Shown here piece after piece: positions 1-10,652 of a DNA stretch of 64,000 nt. Origin of the DNA: Methanomethylovorans hollandica DSM 15978 (GTDB lineage: Archaea; Halobacteriota; Methanosarcinia; Methanosarcinales; Methanosarcinaceae). Made by a program: the position numbers and the translations under genes. The notes under the pieces were generated by a model. The model had not been told where the DNA came from and ran no database searches. It saw only the letters and a program-made list of their open reading frames with translations. Where the stretch lies: contig NC_019977.1 of NCBI RefSeq assembly GCF_000328665.1, positions 930,001 through 994,000 on the forward strand. Reading direction: 5' to 3'. The stretch's first letter is position 1. Every line of letters starts with the position of its first letter.

Positions 1-91
1 ATATTATCTTCATTCCAGAGTGCTGAGGCCCGCTGCTGTGACTGTGTCAAAGCTTCCCGAACTGTCGCTGGAAGATAAGGATTGCAAGTAA
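1..91 (+). CDS. grpE: GrpE nucleotide exchange factor, C-terminal end (partial)
   Basis: The window opens inside a gene; reading from base 2 gives 29 residues before the TAA at 89-91. The fragment contains LHSRVLRPAAVTVSK, which matches the conserved GrpE beta-domain end that contacts the DnaK nucleotide-binding domain. GrpE speeds ADP release from DnaK. It lies 91 bases upstream of dnaK on the same strand, in the grpE-dnaK-dnaJ order common in Methanosarcinaceae. The tail after the conserved block is short and acidic. Identification rests on this short motif plus the gene order. Confidence 0.85.
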   Translation, partial: YYLHSRVLRPAAVTVSKLPELSLEDKDCK

Positions 92-182
92 GGCGCATCG
101 TATTGCGCGACGACCGTACGCACAAAGTCACAAATATTTAGTTATAACAGAATGATCTTATAAAGATTTGAGAGGTAATAAT

Positions 183-2036
183 ATGGCAAAGATATTGGGT
201 ATTGACCTTGGAACTACAAATTCCTGTATGGCTGTAATCGAAGGTGGAGAGCCAACTGTCATCCCGAATGCAGAAGGAGGGAGGACAACACCTTCTGTAG
301 TAGGTTTTTCCAAGAAAGGGGAGAAACTTGTGGGGCAGGTTGCCAAGAGGCAGATGATTACAAACGCAGATAATACTGTGTATTCCATTAAAAGACACAT
401 GGGAGAGGCCGGATATAAGGTAGCCCTCAACGGGAAGGACTATACCCCGCAGGAAATATCTGCCATGATCCTGCGTAAAATGAAGGAAGACGCTGAGGCG
501 TATCTGGGAGAGACCATCACACAGGCTGTCATTACAGTTCCTGCTTACTTCAATGACGCTCAGAGGCAGGCCACCAAAGACGCGGGTGCCATTGCAGGTC
601 TGGAAGTGATGAGGATCATCAATGAACCTACTGCAGCATCACTTGCATATGGTCTGGACAAGACAGAAGGAGAACACAAGATCCTTGTATATGATCTGGG
701 GGGAGGTACCTTTGATGTATCTATCCTGGAGCTGGGAGAAGGTGTGTTCGAAGTTCTTTCCACAAGCGGGGATACTCAACTTGGTGGAGATGACTTTGAC
801 CAGAGGATAGTAGATTATTTTGTTGAACAATTCAATAAAAATGAGGGTATTGATCTCTCCAAGGACAGAGCAGCATTGCAGCGTCTGAGGGATGCTGCAG
901 AGAAAGCAAAAATCGAGCTTTCTGGTATACCTTCCACCAACGTCAACCTTCCTTTCATCACGGCAGATGCCAACGGGCAGCCAAAGCACATTGATATAGA
1001 TATCACAAGGGCTCAGTTCGAAAAGATGACTGCCGACTTACTGGACAGGACTCTGGTTTCAGTAAGAAGGGCACTTGAAGATGCAAAGCTTAACCCCCAG
1101 GATATCGAGAAGGTGCTGCTGATAGGCGGTTCTACAAGAATGCCTGCAGTGTACGAAGCTGTAAAGAAGATATTCGGCAAAGACCCGTACAAAAATATCA
1201 ACCCGGATGAAGCCGTAGCAGTCGGTGCTGCCGTGCAGGCAGGTGTGCTTACAGGCGAAGTGCACGATGTGTTGCTGCTGGATGTCACACCCCTTACCCT
1301 CGGTATAGAAACCCTGGGTGGCGTGGCAACTCCGCTCATAGAGCGTAACACGACCATACCTGTGAGAAAAAGCCAAATATTCTCTACAGCTGCTGACAGT
1401 CAGCCATCCGTGGAGATCCATGTGCTGCAGGGTGAGAGAGGTATAGCTTCTGCGAATAAGACCCTGGGACGATTCATCCTGGATGGTATCCCGCCAGCTC
1501 CAAGAGGGATTCCCCAGGTAGAAGTTACCTTTGACATAGATGCAAATGGTATACTTCATGTCAAGGCAAAGGACCTGGGTACGGGCAAGGAACAGTCCAT
1601 ATCTATCCAGAAGCCAGGCGGCCTGTCTGATGAAGAGATCAACAAGATGGTAAAGGATGCGGAACTTCATGCTGAGGAGGATCGTAAGCGTAAGGAGCAG
1701 ATAGAGGTAAAGAACACTGGAGAATCCCTGGTGAACGCAGCCGAGAAGACCCTCAAGGAAGCAGGGGATTCTGTGACTGCAGATCAGAGGTCAAAAGTGG
1801 AAAGTGCCATCTCCGAACTTAAGGACGCTCTTCAGAAAGATGATGTTGAAGATATCAAGTCCAAGACAGAAGCTCTTCAAACTGCTATCTATGATATATC
1901 AGCTGCTATGTATCAAAAAGCACAGCAAGAAGCTGCTTCCGGGGCCGGGGCTTCTGAAGGTGCAGCTCCAAAGTCGGATTCCGGCGATGAAGTGGAAGAT
2001 GCAGACTACGAAATAGTTGATGACGGCAAGAATTGA
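183..2036 (+). CDS. dnaK: Chaperone DnaK (Hsp70)
   Basis: Cytosolic ATP-dependent Hsp70 chaperone, 617 residues, normal for the family. The N-terminal phosphate-binding loop [12 protein letters not shown] is at about residues 6-17, [14 protein letters not shown] follows near 145-160, and the interdomain linker and substrate domain begin around [14 protein letters not shown]. The helical lid and the acidic end [15 protein letters not shown] are intact. The ATG at 183 follows GAGAGGTAAT, a good ribosome site; the in-frame ATG five codons upstream has none and would precede the conserved start [10 protein letters not shown]. It works with GrpE (upstream) and DnaJ (downstream). The family entered these archaea from bacteria, which is established knowledge rather than something seen here. 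Confidence 0.98.
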   Translation: MAKILGIDLGTTNSCMAVIEGGEPTVIPNAEGGRTTPSVVGFSKKGEKLVGQVAKRQMITNADNTVYSIKRHMGEAGYKVALNGKDYTPQEISAMILRKMKEDAEAYLGETITQAVITVPAYFNDAQRQATKDAGAIAGLEVMRIINEPTAASLAYGLDKTEGEHKILVYDLGGGTFDVSILELGEGVFEVLSTSGDTQLGGDDFDQRIVDYFVEQFNKNEGIDLSKDRAALQRLRDAAEKAKIELSGIPSTNVNLPFITADANGQPKHIDIDITRAQFEKMTADLLDRTLVSVRRALEDAKLNPQDIEKVLLIGGSTRMPAVYEAVKKIFGKDPYKNINPDEAVAVGAAVQAGVLTGEVHDVLLLDVTPLTLGIETLGGVATPLIERNTTIPVRKSQIFSTAADSQPSVEIHVLQGERGIASANKTLGRFILDGIPPAPRGIPQVEVTFDIDANGILHVKAKDLGTGKEQSISIQKPGGLSDEEINKMVKDAELHAEEDRKRKEQIEVKNTGESLVNAAEKTLKEAGDSVTADQRSKVESAISELKDALQKDDVEDIKSKTEALQTAIYDISAAMYQKAQQEAASGAGASEGAAPKSDSGDEVEDADYEIVDDGKN

Positions 2037-2053
2037 ACTGTTTCAGAAACATT

Positions 2054-2090
2054 GGTATGTTCGATTTTTTGAACGTACCTTATTTATTTT
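2054..2090 (+). terminator. Hairpin with T-rich tail after dnaK
   Basis: GGTATGTTC (2054-2062) pairs with GAACGTACC (2071-2079), one wobble pair, loop GATTTTTT, followed by a T-rich run. It sits between dnaK and dnaJ and may end or attenuate the dnaK transcript; dnaJ begins only 34 bases after the stem. Confidence 0.5.
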
Positions 2091-2112
2091 ATATTGACAT
2101 ACAGGGTCTCTC

Positions 2113-3279
2113 ATGTCCACTACACGTGATTATTATGAGATCCTTGGAGTTACCAAGGAATCTACTGAAGCCGAGATAAAAAAGGCATACAGAAAGCTTG
2201 CAATGCAATATCATCCGGATAAGAACAAGGCTCCGGATGCAGAGGAGAAATTCAAGGAGATCTCAGAAGCTTATGCTGTGCTCTCGGATGAAGAAAAAAG
2301 GGCTCAGTACGATAAGTTTGGTCACGCTGGAATAGATGGACGCTATTCCCAGGAAGACATTTTCCGTGGTGCTGATTTCAGAGGTTTCGAAGACCTGGGC
2401 GATATCTTATCCAGTATATTCGGAGGCGGCTTTGGAGGATTTTCAGGCGATATATTCGGAGGCGGAAGGGGCAGGCGCAATGCTCCGATGAGAGGTTCTG
2501 ACCTGCGTTATGATCTGGCCATATCTCTGGAAGAGGCGGCCAATGGCGTGGAAACTACCATCAATGTCCCAAGGGCCGAGAACTGTGAAACTTGCGGGGG
2601 GACCGGTGCAAAGGTAGGTACTAACCCAATAACATGTCCTGCATGTCATGGCTCCGGACAGATCACCAGTGCACGCAATACTCCTTTTGGCCGTTTCATG
2701 AGTACGACTGTCTGTAATAAATGTAATGGTAATGGCCAGATAATAGAGGATCCTTGTCCTGCATGTAAAGGCACGGGTAAGATCAAGAAAGTAAAGAAAC
2801 TTTCTGTGAAGTTACCAAAGGGTGCTGATAACGGGCTACGCCTGAAGATCAGAGGAGAAGGTGAAGCAGGAAGTTCTGGAGCACCATCAGGAGATCTTTA
2901 TGTAATGGTGCACGTGCAACCTCATAAGACCTTCGAGCGCATAGGAGATGATATTCTCTACGAGCTGCCAATTTCATTTGCACAGGCGGCTTTGGGTGAT
3001 GAGGTACCTGTTCCCACACTCTACGGAAATGTGAAGATGACCATTAGACCCGGAACGCAGACACATTCTGTTCTGCGACTCAAAGGTAAAGGCGTACCGC
3101 ATTTACATGGAAGTGGCGAGGGTGACCAGCTTGTCAAGGTTATCGTGCAGATACCAAAGAACCTGAACTCTGAGCAGAAAGAGTTACTTCGTAAGTTCGA
3201 TGAGATTGATAAGAAGAGTGGTGGAAAAAGCAAGCATTCTGGCATATTTGAGAAAGTAAAGGATGCTTTTAATCCATAG
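2113..3279 (+). CDS. dnaJ: Chaperone DnaJ (Hsp40)
   Basis: Type I DnaJ co-chaperone of 388 residues that delivers unfolded substrates to DnaK and stimulates its ATPase. The J domain has the HPD motif at residues 34-36. A Gly/Phe-rich linker lies at about 85-115. Four CxxCxGxG-type zinc motifs follow ([32 protein letters not shown]), so the zinc centre is complete. The C-terminal substrate-binding beta domains follow. It is 76 bases downstream of dnaK and probably belongs to the same heat-shock unit, although the hairpin between them could reduce read-through. Confidence 0.97.
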   Translation: MSTTRDYYEILGVTKESTEAEIKKAYRKLAMQYHPDKNKAPDAEEKFKEISEAYAVLSDEEKRAQYDKFGHAGIDGRYSQEDIFRGADFRGFEDLGDILSSIFGGGFGGFSGDIFGGGRGRRNAPMRGSDLRYDLAISLEEAANGVETTINVPRAENCETCGGTGAKVGTNPITCPACHGSGQITSARNTPFGRFMSTTVCNKCNGNGQIIEDPCPACKGTGKIKKVKKLSVKLPKGADNGLRLKIRGEGEAGSSGAPSGDLYVMVHVQPHKTFERIGDDILYELPISFAQAALGDEVPVPTLYGNVKMTIRPGTQTHSVLRLKGKGVPHLHGSGEGDQLVKVIVQIPKNLNSEQKELLRKFDEIDKKSGGKSKHSGIFEKVKDAFNP

Positions 3280-3416
3280 TTTTGGCTGTTTTTGATGGTC
3301 TAATATTTTTATCTTCTTTTTTTAGTAAAATTTAAAGCCAATGACACCATAAGAGCCTATTCTTCAGATGCACGTACTTTTATATGAACCGTGCAATATA
3401 AATCTAAAGGGATCTC

Positions 3417-4751
3417 ATGAAAGCTGTTATTATAGGTGCAGGGGAAGTAGGCTATCATATAGCAAAATCACTGTATGCTACTAATGATGTAATAGTCATA
3501 GAACAGGATGAAGAGGCCTGCAAACGGGCCGATGAACTGGATGTTCAGGTCATTCAGGGTAATGGCGCGAATGCATCAATATTGTCCCAGGTTATTAAGG
3601 GGACTGACATCCTAATGGCTGTCACTGGTTCCGATGAGGTCAACATTGTAGCATGTATGGCTTCCAAGCTCATTATAGGAGATAAAAATAAGCTTAAGAC
3701 AATGGCAAGAGTCAGTAATCCTGACTATATTGATAAACCAATAGCTAAACGCACCAGTATCGGTATCGATGTGATGATATGTCCTGAACTTACAATGGCC
3801 TCTGAAGTCGCACAGATACTTGCAATACCATCTGCCATTGATATTGAATCATTCGCAGAGGGAAAAGTGGAAATGATGGAATTGGTGGTTTCCAAAGAAA
3901 GTTATTTTGCCAATAAGATGATGAAAGACCTGCATCTTGCTGATTGTTGCATAGTAAGTGCTATTTTTCGTAAAGACGATGTGATCATTCCCCATGGCGG
4001 GGATTCCATACAGGAGAACGATCATATAGTTGTTATCGGCCAACCTTCTGCAATGAAGGACATAAGGGGACTTTTGGGAGAGGTCGTTGGCAGACGCAGT
4101 AAGGTCATGATCATAGGTGGAGGCATAGTTGGTTTTTATCTTGCGAAGCTCATCGGTAAAAGTGAGGCAGATATTAAGATCATTGAATCCCGTAAGGATC
4201 GCTGTGAAGAAATAGCAGACGAACTTTCGGGGGTTCTTGTATTGAATGGTGACGGAACGGATATCAATCTGCTGAAGGATGAGGGAATCAATGAGATGGA
4301 CGTGGTCGTTTCTGTCACGGATAGTGATGAAAAGAACCTTTTGTGTTCTTTGATAGCCAAAAAACTGGGTGTTAAGAAAGTTATTGCCAGGTCGGACAGA
4401 TCTGATTACATCTCTCTGTTTGAAATGGTCGGGGTGGACAGTGCAGTAAGTCCCAGGGAAGCAACAGTCAACGAGGTGCTTAAACTCACCATGGGAAAAG
4501 GAATTGAGGCTATCACTACTATAGAAGGACAAAAAGCTGAGATCATCGAATATACTGCTTCGAGCAAGTCAAAGATAGTAGGTAAACCGTTGCGTGATGT
4601 AAAATTCCCTGCTGGTGCCATTGTTAGTATGATAGTGCACAAGGGAAGAACCATAGTCCCCCGTGGCAGTCATGTTATCGAGGAAAATGACAGGGTAGTA
4701 GTTTTCGCTCTTCCCACTGCTCTGGAAGCTGTGGAAAAACTTTTCAAATAA
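3417..4751 (+). CDS. trkA: Trk potassium uptake regulatory subunit TrkA
   Basis: Peripheral NAD(H)-binding subunit of the Trk potassium uptake system, 444 residues, the full double-RCK form. Each half has a Rossmann RCK_N domain followed by RCK_C: the first nucleotide motif is GAGEVG at residues 7-12 and the second, IIGGGIVGFYLAK, is near residue 225. The ATG follows AAAGGGATCTC. The gene is 12 bases upstream of trkH, so the pair is almost certainly cotranscribed and forms the gate and channel of one transporter. In high-salt or methylotrophic methanogens Trk systems serve osmotic potassium uptake; that role is inferred here. Confidence 0.95.
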   Translation: MKAVIIGAGEVGYHIAKSLYATNDVIVIEQDEEACKRADELDVQVIQGNGANASILSQVIKGTDILMAVTGSDEVNIVACMASKLIIGDKNKLKTMARVSNPDYIDKPIAKRTSIGIDVMICPELTMASEVAQILAIPSAIDIESFAEGKVEMMELVVSKESYFANKMMKDLHLADCCIVSAIFRKDDVIIPHGGDSIQENDHIVVIGQPSAMKDIRGLLGEVVGRRSKVMIIGGGIVGFYLAKLIGKSEADIKIIESRKDRCEEIADELSGVLVLNGDGTDINLLKDEGINEMDVVVSVTDSDEKNLLCSLIAKKLGVKKVIARSDRSDYISLFEMVGVDSAVSPREATVNEVLKLTMGKGIEAITTIEGQKAEIIEYTASSKSKIVGKPLRDVKFPAGAIVSMIVHKGRTIVPRGSHVIEENDRVVVFALPTALEAVEKLFK

Positions 4752-4763
4752 GAAAGGTGGAAC

Positions 4764-6197
4764 ATGAACCAAAAGGTCATACTCAGCGTATTGGGAACTC
4801 TTCTGCGTTTCCTGGGAATGATGATGATAGTTCCCCTGCTCGTGGCTTTTTATTATCATGAATCTCCTCTTCCTTTTCTTATCGGTATAGGTTTAACAGA
4901 GATCACAGGCATCTATCTCTGGTCATCTTATAAGTCAGACGACGACTGGAAGCTCAGAGAAGCTTTTGCTATAGTAGCCTTTAGCTGGCTGGCAGCTATG
5001 TTTTTTGGTGCTATCCCATTCATTGTCGAGGGTATATCTCCCCTTAACGCTTTTTTTGAAACTATGTCGGGTTTTACAACTACAGGTTCATCTATTCTTG
5101 ATAACATAGAAAGCCATTCTAAAAGCATTCTTTTCTGGCGCAGCATGATTATTTGGGTAGGTGGGATGGGTATTATCGTCTTGTTTGTTGCAATTCTTCC
5201 TAAATTAGCTATTGCAGGCAGGCAGCTTGTCCGTGCTGAAGCTCCCGGCCCTACTGAGGACAAGATAAAACCCAGGATAAGGGATACAGCCAAGATCCTC
5301 TGGATGGTATATGTAGTGCTATCAGCCTTGGAAGTTGCAGCTTTACATCTGGCTGGCATGTCAACCTATGATGCTGTTACGCATATGTTTGCTTCCATGG
5401 GCACTGGAGGTTTTTCTCCTTATGGTCGGGGGATTGAAGCTTTTAACAGTCCTTTGATAGAAGCTATACTTATACTATTCATGTTCATTGCAGGAGCAAA
5501 TTTTGCACTGCTGTACAGGACACTTTATGTGAATCATAAAATAATCTTCAAAGATGAAGAATTCAAGTTCTACACTGCAGTTGTTGTTGTGGCCACTGCT
5601 GTGCTGATCCTTGCATTGAGGCGAGATATAGGTGCAGATCCCTTTACTTGTCTGCGTTATGCTTTGTTCCAGGTGGTATCTCTCCTCACAACTACTGGTT
5701 TTGCTAATACGGATTTTAATTTGTGGCCTGACTCTTCGAGAATCGTGTTATTACTTGTAATGTTCATCGGAGGGTGTGCCGGATCAACTGCCGGTGGTCC
5801 AAAAGCAATAAGGATTCTATTGTTATTGAAGTATGCCAGATGGGAACTGTTCAGGTCCGTTCATCCAAAAGCAGTAAAACCTATCAAGTTCAATGGAAAA
5901 ACAGTTCCAGAAAACACTATGCAGGAAATCATATCCTTTGTGGTTATTTATTTCCTCGTATTTATAGCAAGTACATTCTGTATCTCTATTATGGGCGTAG
6001 ATATTCTCACTTCTATCACCGCATCCATTACAACTCTGGGTAACATTGGTCCTGGATTCAATCTTGTTGGACCAATGGCAAGTTTCAACGGTATGCCTGC
6101 ACTAGCTAAAGTGATAATGATAGCGAATATGTGGATAGGCAGACTTGAGGTATTCACGGTAATTGTTATGTTCACACCAGAGTTCTGGAAAAAGTAG
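4764..6197 (+). CDS. trkH: Trk potassium uptake channel subunit TrkH
   Basis: Integral membrane potassium-translocating subunit, 477 residues, from the TrkH/KtrB superfamily. The sequence is strongly hydrophobic and shows repeated membrane-pore-membrane units with selectivity-filter glycines in segments such as [32 protein letters not shown] and [12 protein letters not shown]. The ATG follows AGAAAGGTGG. It pairs with TrkA directly upstream and ends just before a strong convergent terminator. Confidence 0.95.
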   Translation: MNQKVILSVLGTLLRFLGMMMIVPLLVAFYYHESPLPFLIGIGLTEITGIYLWSSYKSDDDWKLREAFAIVAFSWLAAMFFGAIPFIVEGISPLNAFFETMSGFTTTGSSILDNIESHSKSILFWRSMIIWVGGMGIIVLFVAILPKLAIAGRQLVRAEAPGPTEDKIKPRIRDTAKILWMVYVVLSALEVAALHLAGMSTYDAVTHMFASMGTGGFSPYGRGIEAFNSPLIEAILILFMFIAGANFALLYRTLYVNHKIIFKDEEFKFYTAVVVVATAVLILALRRDIGADPFTCLRYALFQVVSLLTTTGFANTDFNLWPDSSRIVLLLVMFIGGCAGSTAGGPKAIRILLLLKYARWELFRSVHPKAVKPIKFNGKTVPENTMQEIISFVVIYFLVFIASTFCISIMGVDILTSITASITTLGNIGPGFNLVGPMASFNGMPALAKVIMIANMWIGRLEVFTVIVMFTPEFWKK

Positions 6198-6204
6198 AAT
6201 GAAC

Positions 6205-6237
6205 CCAGTACTAATGTAGTTAAGTACTGGTATTTTT
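6205..6237 (+). terminator. Hairpin terminator between convergent trkH and geranylgeranyl reductase
   Basis: CCAGTACT (6205-6212) and AGTACTGG (6223-6230) form a perfect 8-bp stem with a 10-base loop, followed by TATTTTT. It starts 8 bases after the trkH stop codon. The opposing gene ends at 6260, so the stem may serve both strands. Confidence 0.75.
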
Positions 6238-6259
6238 AACTTACAATTTTGTTAATCTT

Positions 6260-7468
6260 TTACATGTCCATTTCATTCTTCACGACATTCTTGAATAACA
6301 CTCTCAAATCCCACAACAGTTTTTTATTGGCTTTGAAAAGTGCATATAGCAAGTCAGTAAGGCTCATTTTGTTGAAGTTCACATCCTTTAAGGAATACGC
6401 CAGAGAATTCAGTTCTTCATCCGTGAATTTCACAAAAAGGTCCTTGACGATCAGACCGTTATCTATTGCCTTGCCAATCGTTGCTCTCCATCGGTCTTCA
6501 TATTCCTGGAGAGATTTTATGGAAACATCGCCCGCAAGTATTGCATTACAAGCCACTTCACCTGCTATCTCGCCTGCGTCCATGGCATTTATGATACCTC
6601 CGCCTGTAACTGGATCGGATTGCCTTGCTGCATCACCTACCAGCATGAGCCCATTGGCGATGGTACGTTCAACTGTTCCACTTACAGGTACGCCACCATA
6701 ATCAATTTCAATAATAGAAGCGTCCGGAAGTTTTTCTTTTACAAATTCATTGAGGTAGTCTATGGCTCTTTTTTCACCAGATTCGCTTCCAAGTATACCG
6801 ATACCCACATTGGCCATATTCCCGCCTTTAGGGAATAACCAGAGATAGCCACAAGGTGCTATTTTCTTACCCACATAGAACTGGCAGTATTCCTGATCGA
6901 TATTGACACCGCTCATAAGATACTGCACACAGGTCTCCATGTCCGAAGGTTTTAGAGAAGTATCGATACCTGCCCATCTGCCGACCTTGGATTCCATACC
7001 ATCTGCACCGATCACTATCTTGGACCGGATCTTATATTCCTTTCCAAGGTGCATGGCTTTGATGCCGCATACGTATCCATTTTCAATAATCAGACCTGTA
7101 GCTCTGGTCTTGACCATGACTTCGGCGCCTGCCTTTACACTTTCATAGACAAGTGCCCGGTCAAATATCTTTCTTTCCAGGACATAACCGACTTCTCCGC
7201 CGGCTATCTCTTCAGCCATCTGTACACTCGTGCCATCAGGAGAGAATATTCTTGATCCTTTCATGTCGGCACATATCCATCTTGGATCCGGTTCGATATG
7301 CTTTTTCAAGGCTATTTTGCTGATACCTTCTGCGCATCTTACTGGATCACCAATCTCCTGGCGTTTTTCTATAAGTAGCACGCTAAGGCCCTTCTTGGCT
7401 GCGGTTTTTGCTGTAATTGAACCAGCAGGTCCGGCACCTACAACGATGATATCGTAATTATCTTTCAT
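6260..7468 (-). CDS. Geranylgeranyl reductase family FAD protein
   Basis: FAD-dependent reductase of 402 residues, most likely the enzyme that saturates geranylgeranyl chains of archaeal membrane lipids (digeranylgeranylglycerophospholipid reductase type). The Rossmann motif VVGAGPAG is at residues 9-16. The family motif [11 protein letters not shown] is near residue 205, and the second FAD motif [14 protein letters not shown] is near 275. The ATG overlaps the stop of the upstream ferredoxin gene by four bases (ATGA), implying translational coupling. The ferredoxin is a plausible electron donor, consistent with ferredoxin use reported for the Methanosarcina enzyme. Paralogues act on other isoprenoids such as quinone-like compounds, so the exact substrate is inferred. 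Confidence 0.85.
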   Translation of the reverse strand: MKDNYDIIVVGAGPAGSITAKTAAKKGLSVLLIEKRQEIGDPVRCAEGISKIALKKHIEPDPRWICADMKGSRIFSPDGTSVQMAEEIAGGEVGYVLERKIFDRALVYESVKAGAEVMVKTRATGLIIENGYVCGIKAMHLGKEYKIRSKIVIGADGMESKVGRWAGIDTSLKPSDMETCVQYLMSGVNIDQEYCQFYVGKKIAPCGYLWLFPKGGNMANVGIGILGSESGEKRAIDYLNEFVKEKLPDASIIEIDYGGVPVSGTVERTIANGLMLVGDAARQSDPVTGGGIINAMDAGEIAGEVACNAILAGDVSIKSLQEYEDRWRATIGKAIDNGLIVKDLFVKFTDEELNSLAYSLKDVNFNKMSLTDLLYALFKANKKLLWDLRVLFKNVVKNEMDM

Positions 7469-7638
7469 CTGATCACCCTAATAGCCCCCACGGGGCATAT
7501 CTTGCCACAGAGACCACAGCTGGAACAGTTCATATCCACTTCTATCCACGTCTCCACAAGTTCCAGGGCTCCCGCCGGACACACACCCACACATGCACCA
7601 CAATATCCACATTTATACCTGTTCACTTCAATGGACAC
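7465..7638 (-). CDS. Small 2[4Fe-4S] ferredoxin
   Basis: A 57-residue electron carrier with two classic cluster motifs, [12 protein letters not shown] and [12 protein letters not shown], spaced as in bacterial-type 2[4Fe-4S] ferredoxins. The chosen start is the GTG at 7638, preceded by AGGTGATAATT; an in-frame GTG at 7647 would place the ribosome site inside the gene. It overlaps the geranylgeranyl reductase start by four bases, so it probably feeds low-potential electrons to that enzyme. The coupling is inferred from gene order. Confidence 0.9.
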   Translation of the reverse strand: MSIEVNRYKCGYCGACVGVCPAGALELVETWIEVDMNCSSCGLCGKICPVGAIRVIR

Positions 7639-7738
7639 AATTATCACCTATAAATTTGAGATCGCATAACTTAACGTACTCTAATAATGTATTCAGCCTT
7701 ATATCTTTTGTAGCTTACAGCCTCGGGATACATCATCC

Positions 7739-8371
7739 TCAATGAAGGCAGTTAAGCTTTACACGTGCTCTGCCACTTTCCAGTTCAAACTTATTCTGCA
7801 CATATTCAAAGGAAAGTCCATGTCCATGCAGAAGTATTTCCACAATATCGTTTGGCTCATCGATATCGGTACTCAGCAGGAAGGAATCATATATTCTCAA
7901 TGAGCAGTTCAGATATTTAGCTATACTACAGTGGTTACGAAAGCTCATTCCATAATAACAGACAGAGAATCCAGCTGGCTCCTTTATAAAAAGTATGTTC
8001 GTTCCGCCTCCTTTGCCAGGCACGATCACCACATCTTCTTCAGAGTTAATTATGTCGTTGATCTTTTCTGGCCTGGTAAGAGGAAGATCTGCCATTATAA
8101 TAAGTACTGGCTGATTAACCTTCTTAAGATATTTATTGATGGATTCGTTCAGATCAGCGGGGTCGATCACAAAATTCACATCGAGATCTGAAAGTGAACT
8201 ATATTTAAACGTTGCAAGTATATCGATATCTTTCACTCCTGCCTCTCTCAGGGAACACACTACATCTCTTAACATCAATTCTACGAATTCTTCCCTTTCT
8301 GTCCGGCTGAGCACAGGAGAAAGCCTTGATTTTGCATTTTCTTGTTTGTATGGTATGACAGCACGCATCAT
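7739..8371 (-). CDS. cofC: 2-phospho-L-lactate guanylyltransferase
   Basis: CofC joins GTP and 2-phospho-L-lactate to make lactyl-diphospho-guanosine, the side-chain donor for coenzyme F420. It has 210 residues, usual length, with the nucleotidyltransferase start MRAVIPYKQENAKSRLSP and a central IIMADLPLTRP segment where the metal-binding aspartate lies. Its start overlaps the cofH1 stop (ATGATG), making it the last gene of the F420 cluster on this strand. The alternative start three bases inside cannot be ruled out. Confidence 0.9.
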   Translation of the reverse strand: MMRAVIPYKQENAKSRLSPVLSRTEREEFVELMLRDVVCSLREAGVKDIDILATFKYSSLSDLDVNFVIDPADLNESINKYLKKVNQPVLIIMADLPLTRPEKINDIINSEEDVVIVPGKGGGTNILFIKEPAGFSVCYYGMSFRNHCSIAKYLNCSLRIYDSFLLSTDIDEPNDIVEILLHGHGLSFEYVQNKFELESGRARVKLNCLH

Positions 8372-9444
8372 ATTCCTTCATAAAGTGCATTTCTTTGTTT
8401 TGGGATCCTTCCGGAAGACCTGATGATCCATTCGATCTCAGCAGGCGCAACATATTCTCCGTTAGTGCTTCCGGAAGCTGTGGAGATCTTATCTTCCATC
8501 AGCGTACCGCCCAGATCATTGGCACCGCAATGCAACGCTACCTGAGAAAGCTTTTTCCCAAGCTTGACCCAGCTGGCCTGAATATTATCGATGTGGCCAT
8601 TAAGGATTATCCTTGCCAAAGCATAGAACCTCAGATCTTCAATGCCTGTGGTCATAAATTTACCCTGGGAGAGCATATTTTCACCAATCGGGTTATTATA
8701 TGGCATAAAGGGCAAAGGTACCAGTTCCGTGAACCCGCCTGTCCTTTGCTGTATGGAACGCAGAATGAAGAGATGATTCAGACGCTCTGTGAGGGTTTCA
8801 ACATGGCCATACATTATAGTGGAGTTGGTTTTAAGTCCGGCCTGATGAGCTGTCATTATAGTATGTACCCATTGTTCAGTGCTCAGTTTTCCAGGGCATA
8901 TAATCCTGCGTACTCTGTCAGAGAGTATCTCTGCCGAAGTGCCTGTTAGTGTATCAAGACCTGCTGCTTTAAGCCTTTCAAAGGCTTCCTCAAGGGAAAC
9001 GTCACTGTTCCCGCATGCATAGAAGATCTCCATTGGAGAAAAGCCGTGTATGCTCATCTTTGGAAATTCTACCTTTATATTCTCTACAACAGAAGTATAG
9101 TAGTCTATGTCAAGCTGCGGTAGGAATCCTCCCTGGATACAGACTTCCACTGCACCAGCTTTGCTGGCCTCTGATACTTTTTCAAGTATCTGGTCCATGT
9201 CCAGCATAAATCCCTTTTCAGAACGATAAGCACAGAAACCACAGTTGCCCCTGCACATATTGGTAATGTATATATTCCTGTTCACAACATATGTGACCAC
9301 ATCACCTACAGTACTTGAACGAAGTTCATCTGCAAAATTAAAAAGTATCAGAGGAGATAATTCTGCCAGTTCAAGAGCATCCATGAGGGTGATTTCCCCC
9401 TCATAGACCTTCTCCTTCATAGCCTCAGGAATAAATGGCAGCAT
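8368..9444 (-). CDS. cofH: FO synthase subunit 2, first paralogue (downstream copy)
   Basis: Radical SAM enzyme that with CofG builds 7,8-didemethyl-8-hydroxy-5-deazariboflavin (FO), the F420 chromophore; CofH joins a tyrosine-derived unit to the ribityl-diaminouracil. With the ATG at 9444, preceded by GGGAGG at six bases, the protein has 358 residues and its [4Fe-4S] ligands CxxxCxxC fall at residues 64, 68 and 71. An upstream TTG at 9471 is possible but lacks a good ribosome site. The gene overlaps the end of the second cofH by 20 bases and cofC by four. It is a close homologue of its neighbour, so one copy may have a different substrate. Confidence 0.9.
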   Translation of the reverse strand: MLPFIPEAMKEKVYEGEITLMDALELAELSPLILFNFADELRSSTVGDVVTYVVNRNIYITNMCRGNCGFCAYRSEKGFMLDMDQILEKVSEASKAGAVEVCIQGGFLPQLDIDYYTSVVENIKVEFPKMSIHGFSPMEIFYACGNSDVSLEEAFERLKAAGLDTLTGTSAEILSDRVRRIICPGKLSTEQWVHTIMTAHQAGLKTNSTIMYGHVETLTERLNHLFILRSIQQRTGGFTELVPLPFMPYNNPIGENMLSQGKFMTTGIEDLRFYALARIILNGHIDNIQASWVKLGKKLSQVALHCGANDLGGTLMEDKISTASGSTNGEYVAPAEIEWIIRSSGRIPKQRNALYEGI

Positions 9445-10564
9445 TGCCAGCCTCCCTTGGGCGGTTGCCAAGAGACGTATCTCTCATATTATCTATCTCG
9501 TAGAGAGTTGTCCGTTGTTTTGGGATCCGATTTGCCCCTTTGATCATCCATTCAAACTCCTGTACCGAGATCGAGGTGCCATTGTTTGCACCGGCTGCAG
9601 TAGAGATGCTTTCCTCCATGAGCGTCCCTCCAAGATCATTAGCTCCACAATAGAGAGCCACCTGAGCCAGCTTTTTTCCAAGTTTTACCCAGCTAGTCTG
9701 GATGTTTTTGATGTGTCTGTGGAAGATTATACGGGAGAGTGCATACACTTTGAGATCATCGATCCCCGTGGTGGCATAGTGCCCTTCCTCTATCATTTTT
9801 TTCCCGATGGGATTATTATAAGGCATGAATGGCAAGGGTACGAATTCTGTGATGCCGCCTGTATCTTTTTGTATATCCCTTAATATCATCATATGTTCTA
9901 TTCTGTCCTGCCAGGATTCAATGTGTCCATACATCATTGTAGAGGTAGTACGGATACCTGTGCTATGAGCTGATGTGACCACATCTCTCCATTCTGCTGT
10001 TAGGAGCTTGTCAGGACACAGTTCTCTTCTCACATGGTCACAAAGTATCTCAGCTGCAGTACCTGGCATGGTTCCAAGACCAGACTTTTTCAGTTCACTC
10101 AATACCTGCCTGATGCTCAGGTCACTGGTCCTTGCAGCATGATAAACTTCCATGGGAGAGAATGCATGTATATGAATTGAAGGATATGCTTCTTTCACTG
10201 CTTCTAAGATGCCGGTATATAGCTCAAGACCAGCATTTGGTAAGAGACCGCCCTGGATGCAAACTTCGGTTGCACCTGCTTTGTGGGCTTCTTCTACTTT
10301 GGCAAGTATTTCCTCTGTGCTCAGGATGTAGCCGTTTTTCTCTTTAAAGGCGCAAAAACCACATGTTCCTACACAACGGTTGGTAAAATTAATATTGCGG
10401 TTCACTACGTAGGTGGTAATGTCACCGACTGCTTCGTAGCGTAAATTATCAGCAAACCTAAAAAGTTCGAAAGGTTCAGTATCCAGAAGCAAGAGCGCAT
10501 CGTCAATGCTGGTTTTTCCATTGTAGGCTCTTTCCACCAGCTCTTCATCAATCTTTGACATCAT
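9425..10564 (-). CDS. cofH: FO synthase subunit 2, second paralogue (upstream copy)
   Basis: A second full-length CofH-type radical SAM protein directly upstream of the first. Starting at the ATG at 10564 gives 379 residues, with cluster cysteines (CVGTCGFC) at residues 64, 68 and 71, exactly the numbering of the other copy, which supports this start. An upstream in-frame start at 10684 would overlap cofG coding by 32 bases and add about 40 residues absent from the paralogue. Both copies share the family blocks TYVVNRNI, CIQGG and EFVPLPFMPYNNPIG-like segments. Paired cofH1/cofH2 genes are known from Methanosarcina; their division of labour is not settled as far as I know. Confidence 0.88.
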   Translation of the reverse strand: MMSKIDEELVERAYNGKTSIDDALLLLDTEPFELFRFADNLRYEAVGDITTYVVNRNINFTNRCVGTCGFCAFKEKNGYILSTEEILAKVEEAHKAGATEVCIQGGLLPNAGLELYTGILEAVKEAYPSIHIHAFSPMEVYHAARTSDLSIRQVLSELKKSGLGTMPGTAAEILCDHVRRELCPDKLLTAEWRDVVTSAHSTGIRTTSTMMYGHIESWQDRIEHMMILRDIQKDTGGITEFVPLPFMPYNNPIGKKMIEEGHYATTGIDDLKVYALSRIIFHRHIKNIQTSWVKLGKKLAQVALYCGANDLGGTLMEESISTAAGANNGTSISVQEFEWMIKGANRIPKQRTTLYEIDNMRDTSLGNRPREAGNAAIYS

Positions 10565-10652
10565 AATATGACCAGACCAGTGTATTGGAATAGTATGCTC
10601 AATTGGTTCAAAATATAAAGCATTATCTAAATAAATAAAAGAACGTTCTTTA

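Noticed and set aside
1059-1670. Long open frame of 203 codons on the minus strand inside dnaK
   Set aside because: It is antisense to a fully conserved dnaK, has no ribosome site and unusual composition; a shadow frame.
2440-2480. Near-repeats of GGAGGCGG and ATATTCGGAGGC in dnaJ
   Set aside because: These encode the Gly/Phe-rich linker normal for DnaJ, not a separate repeat element.
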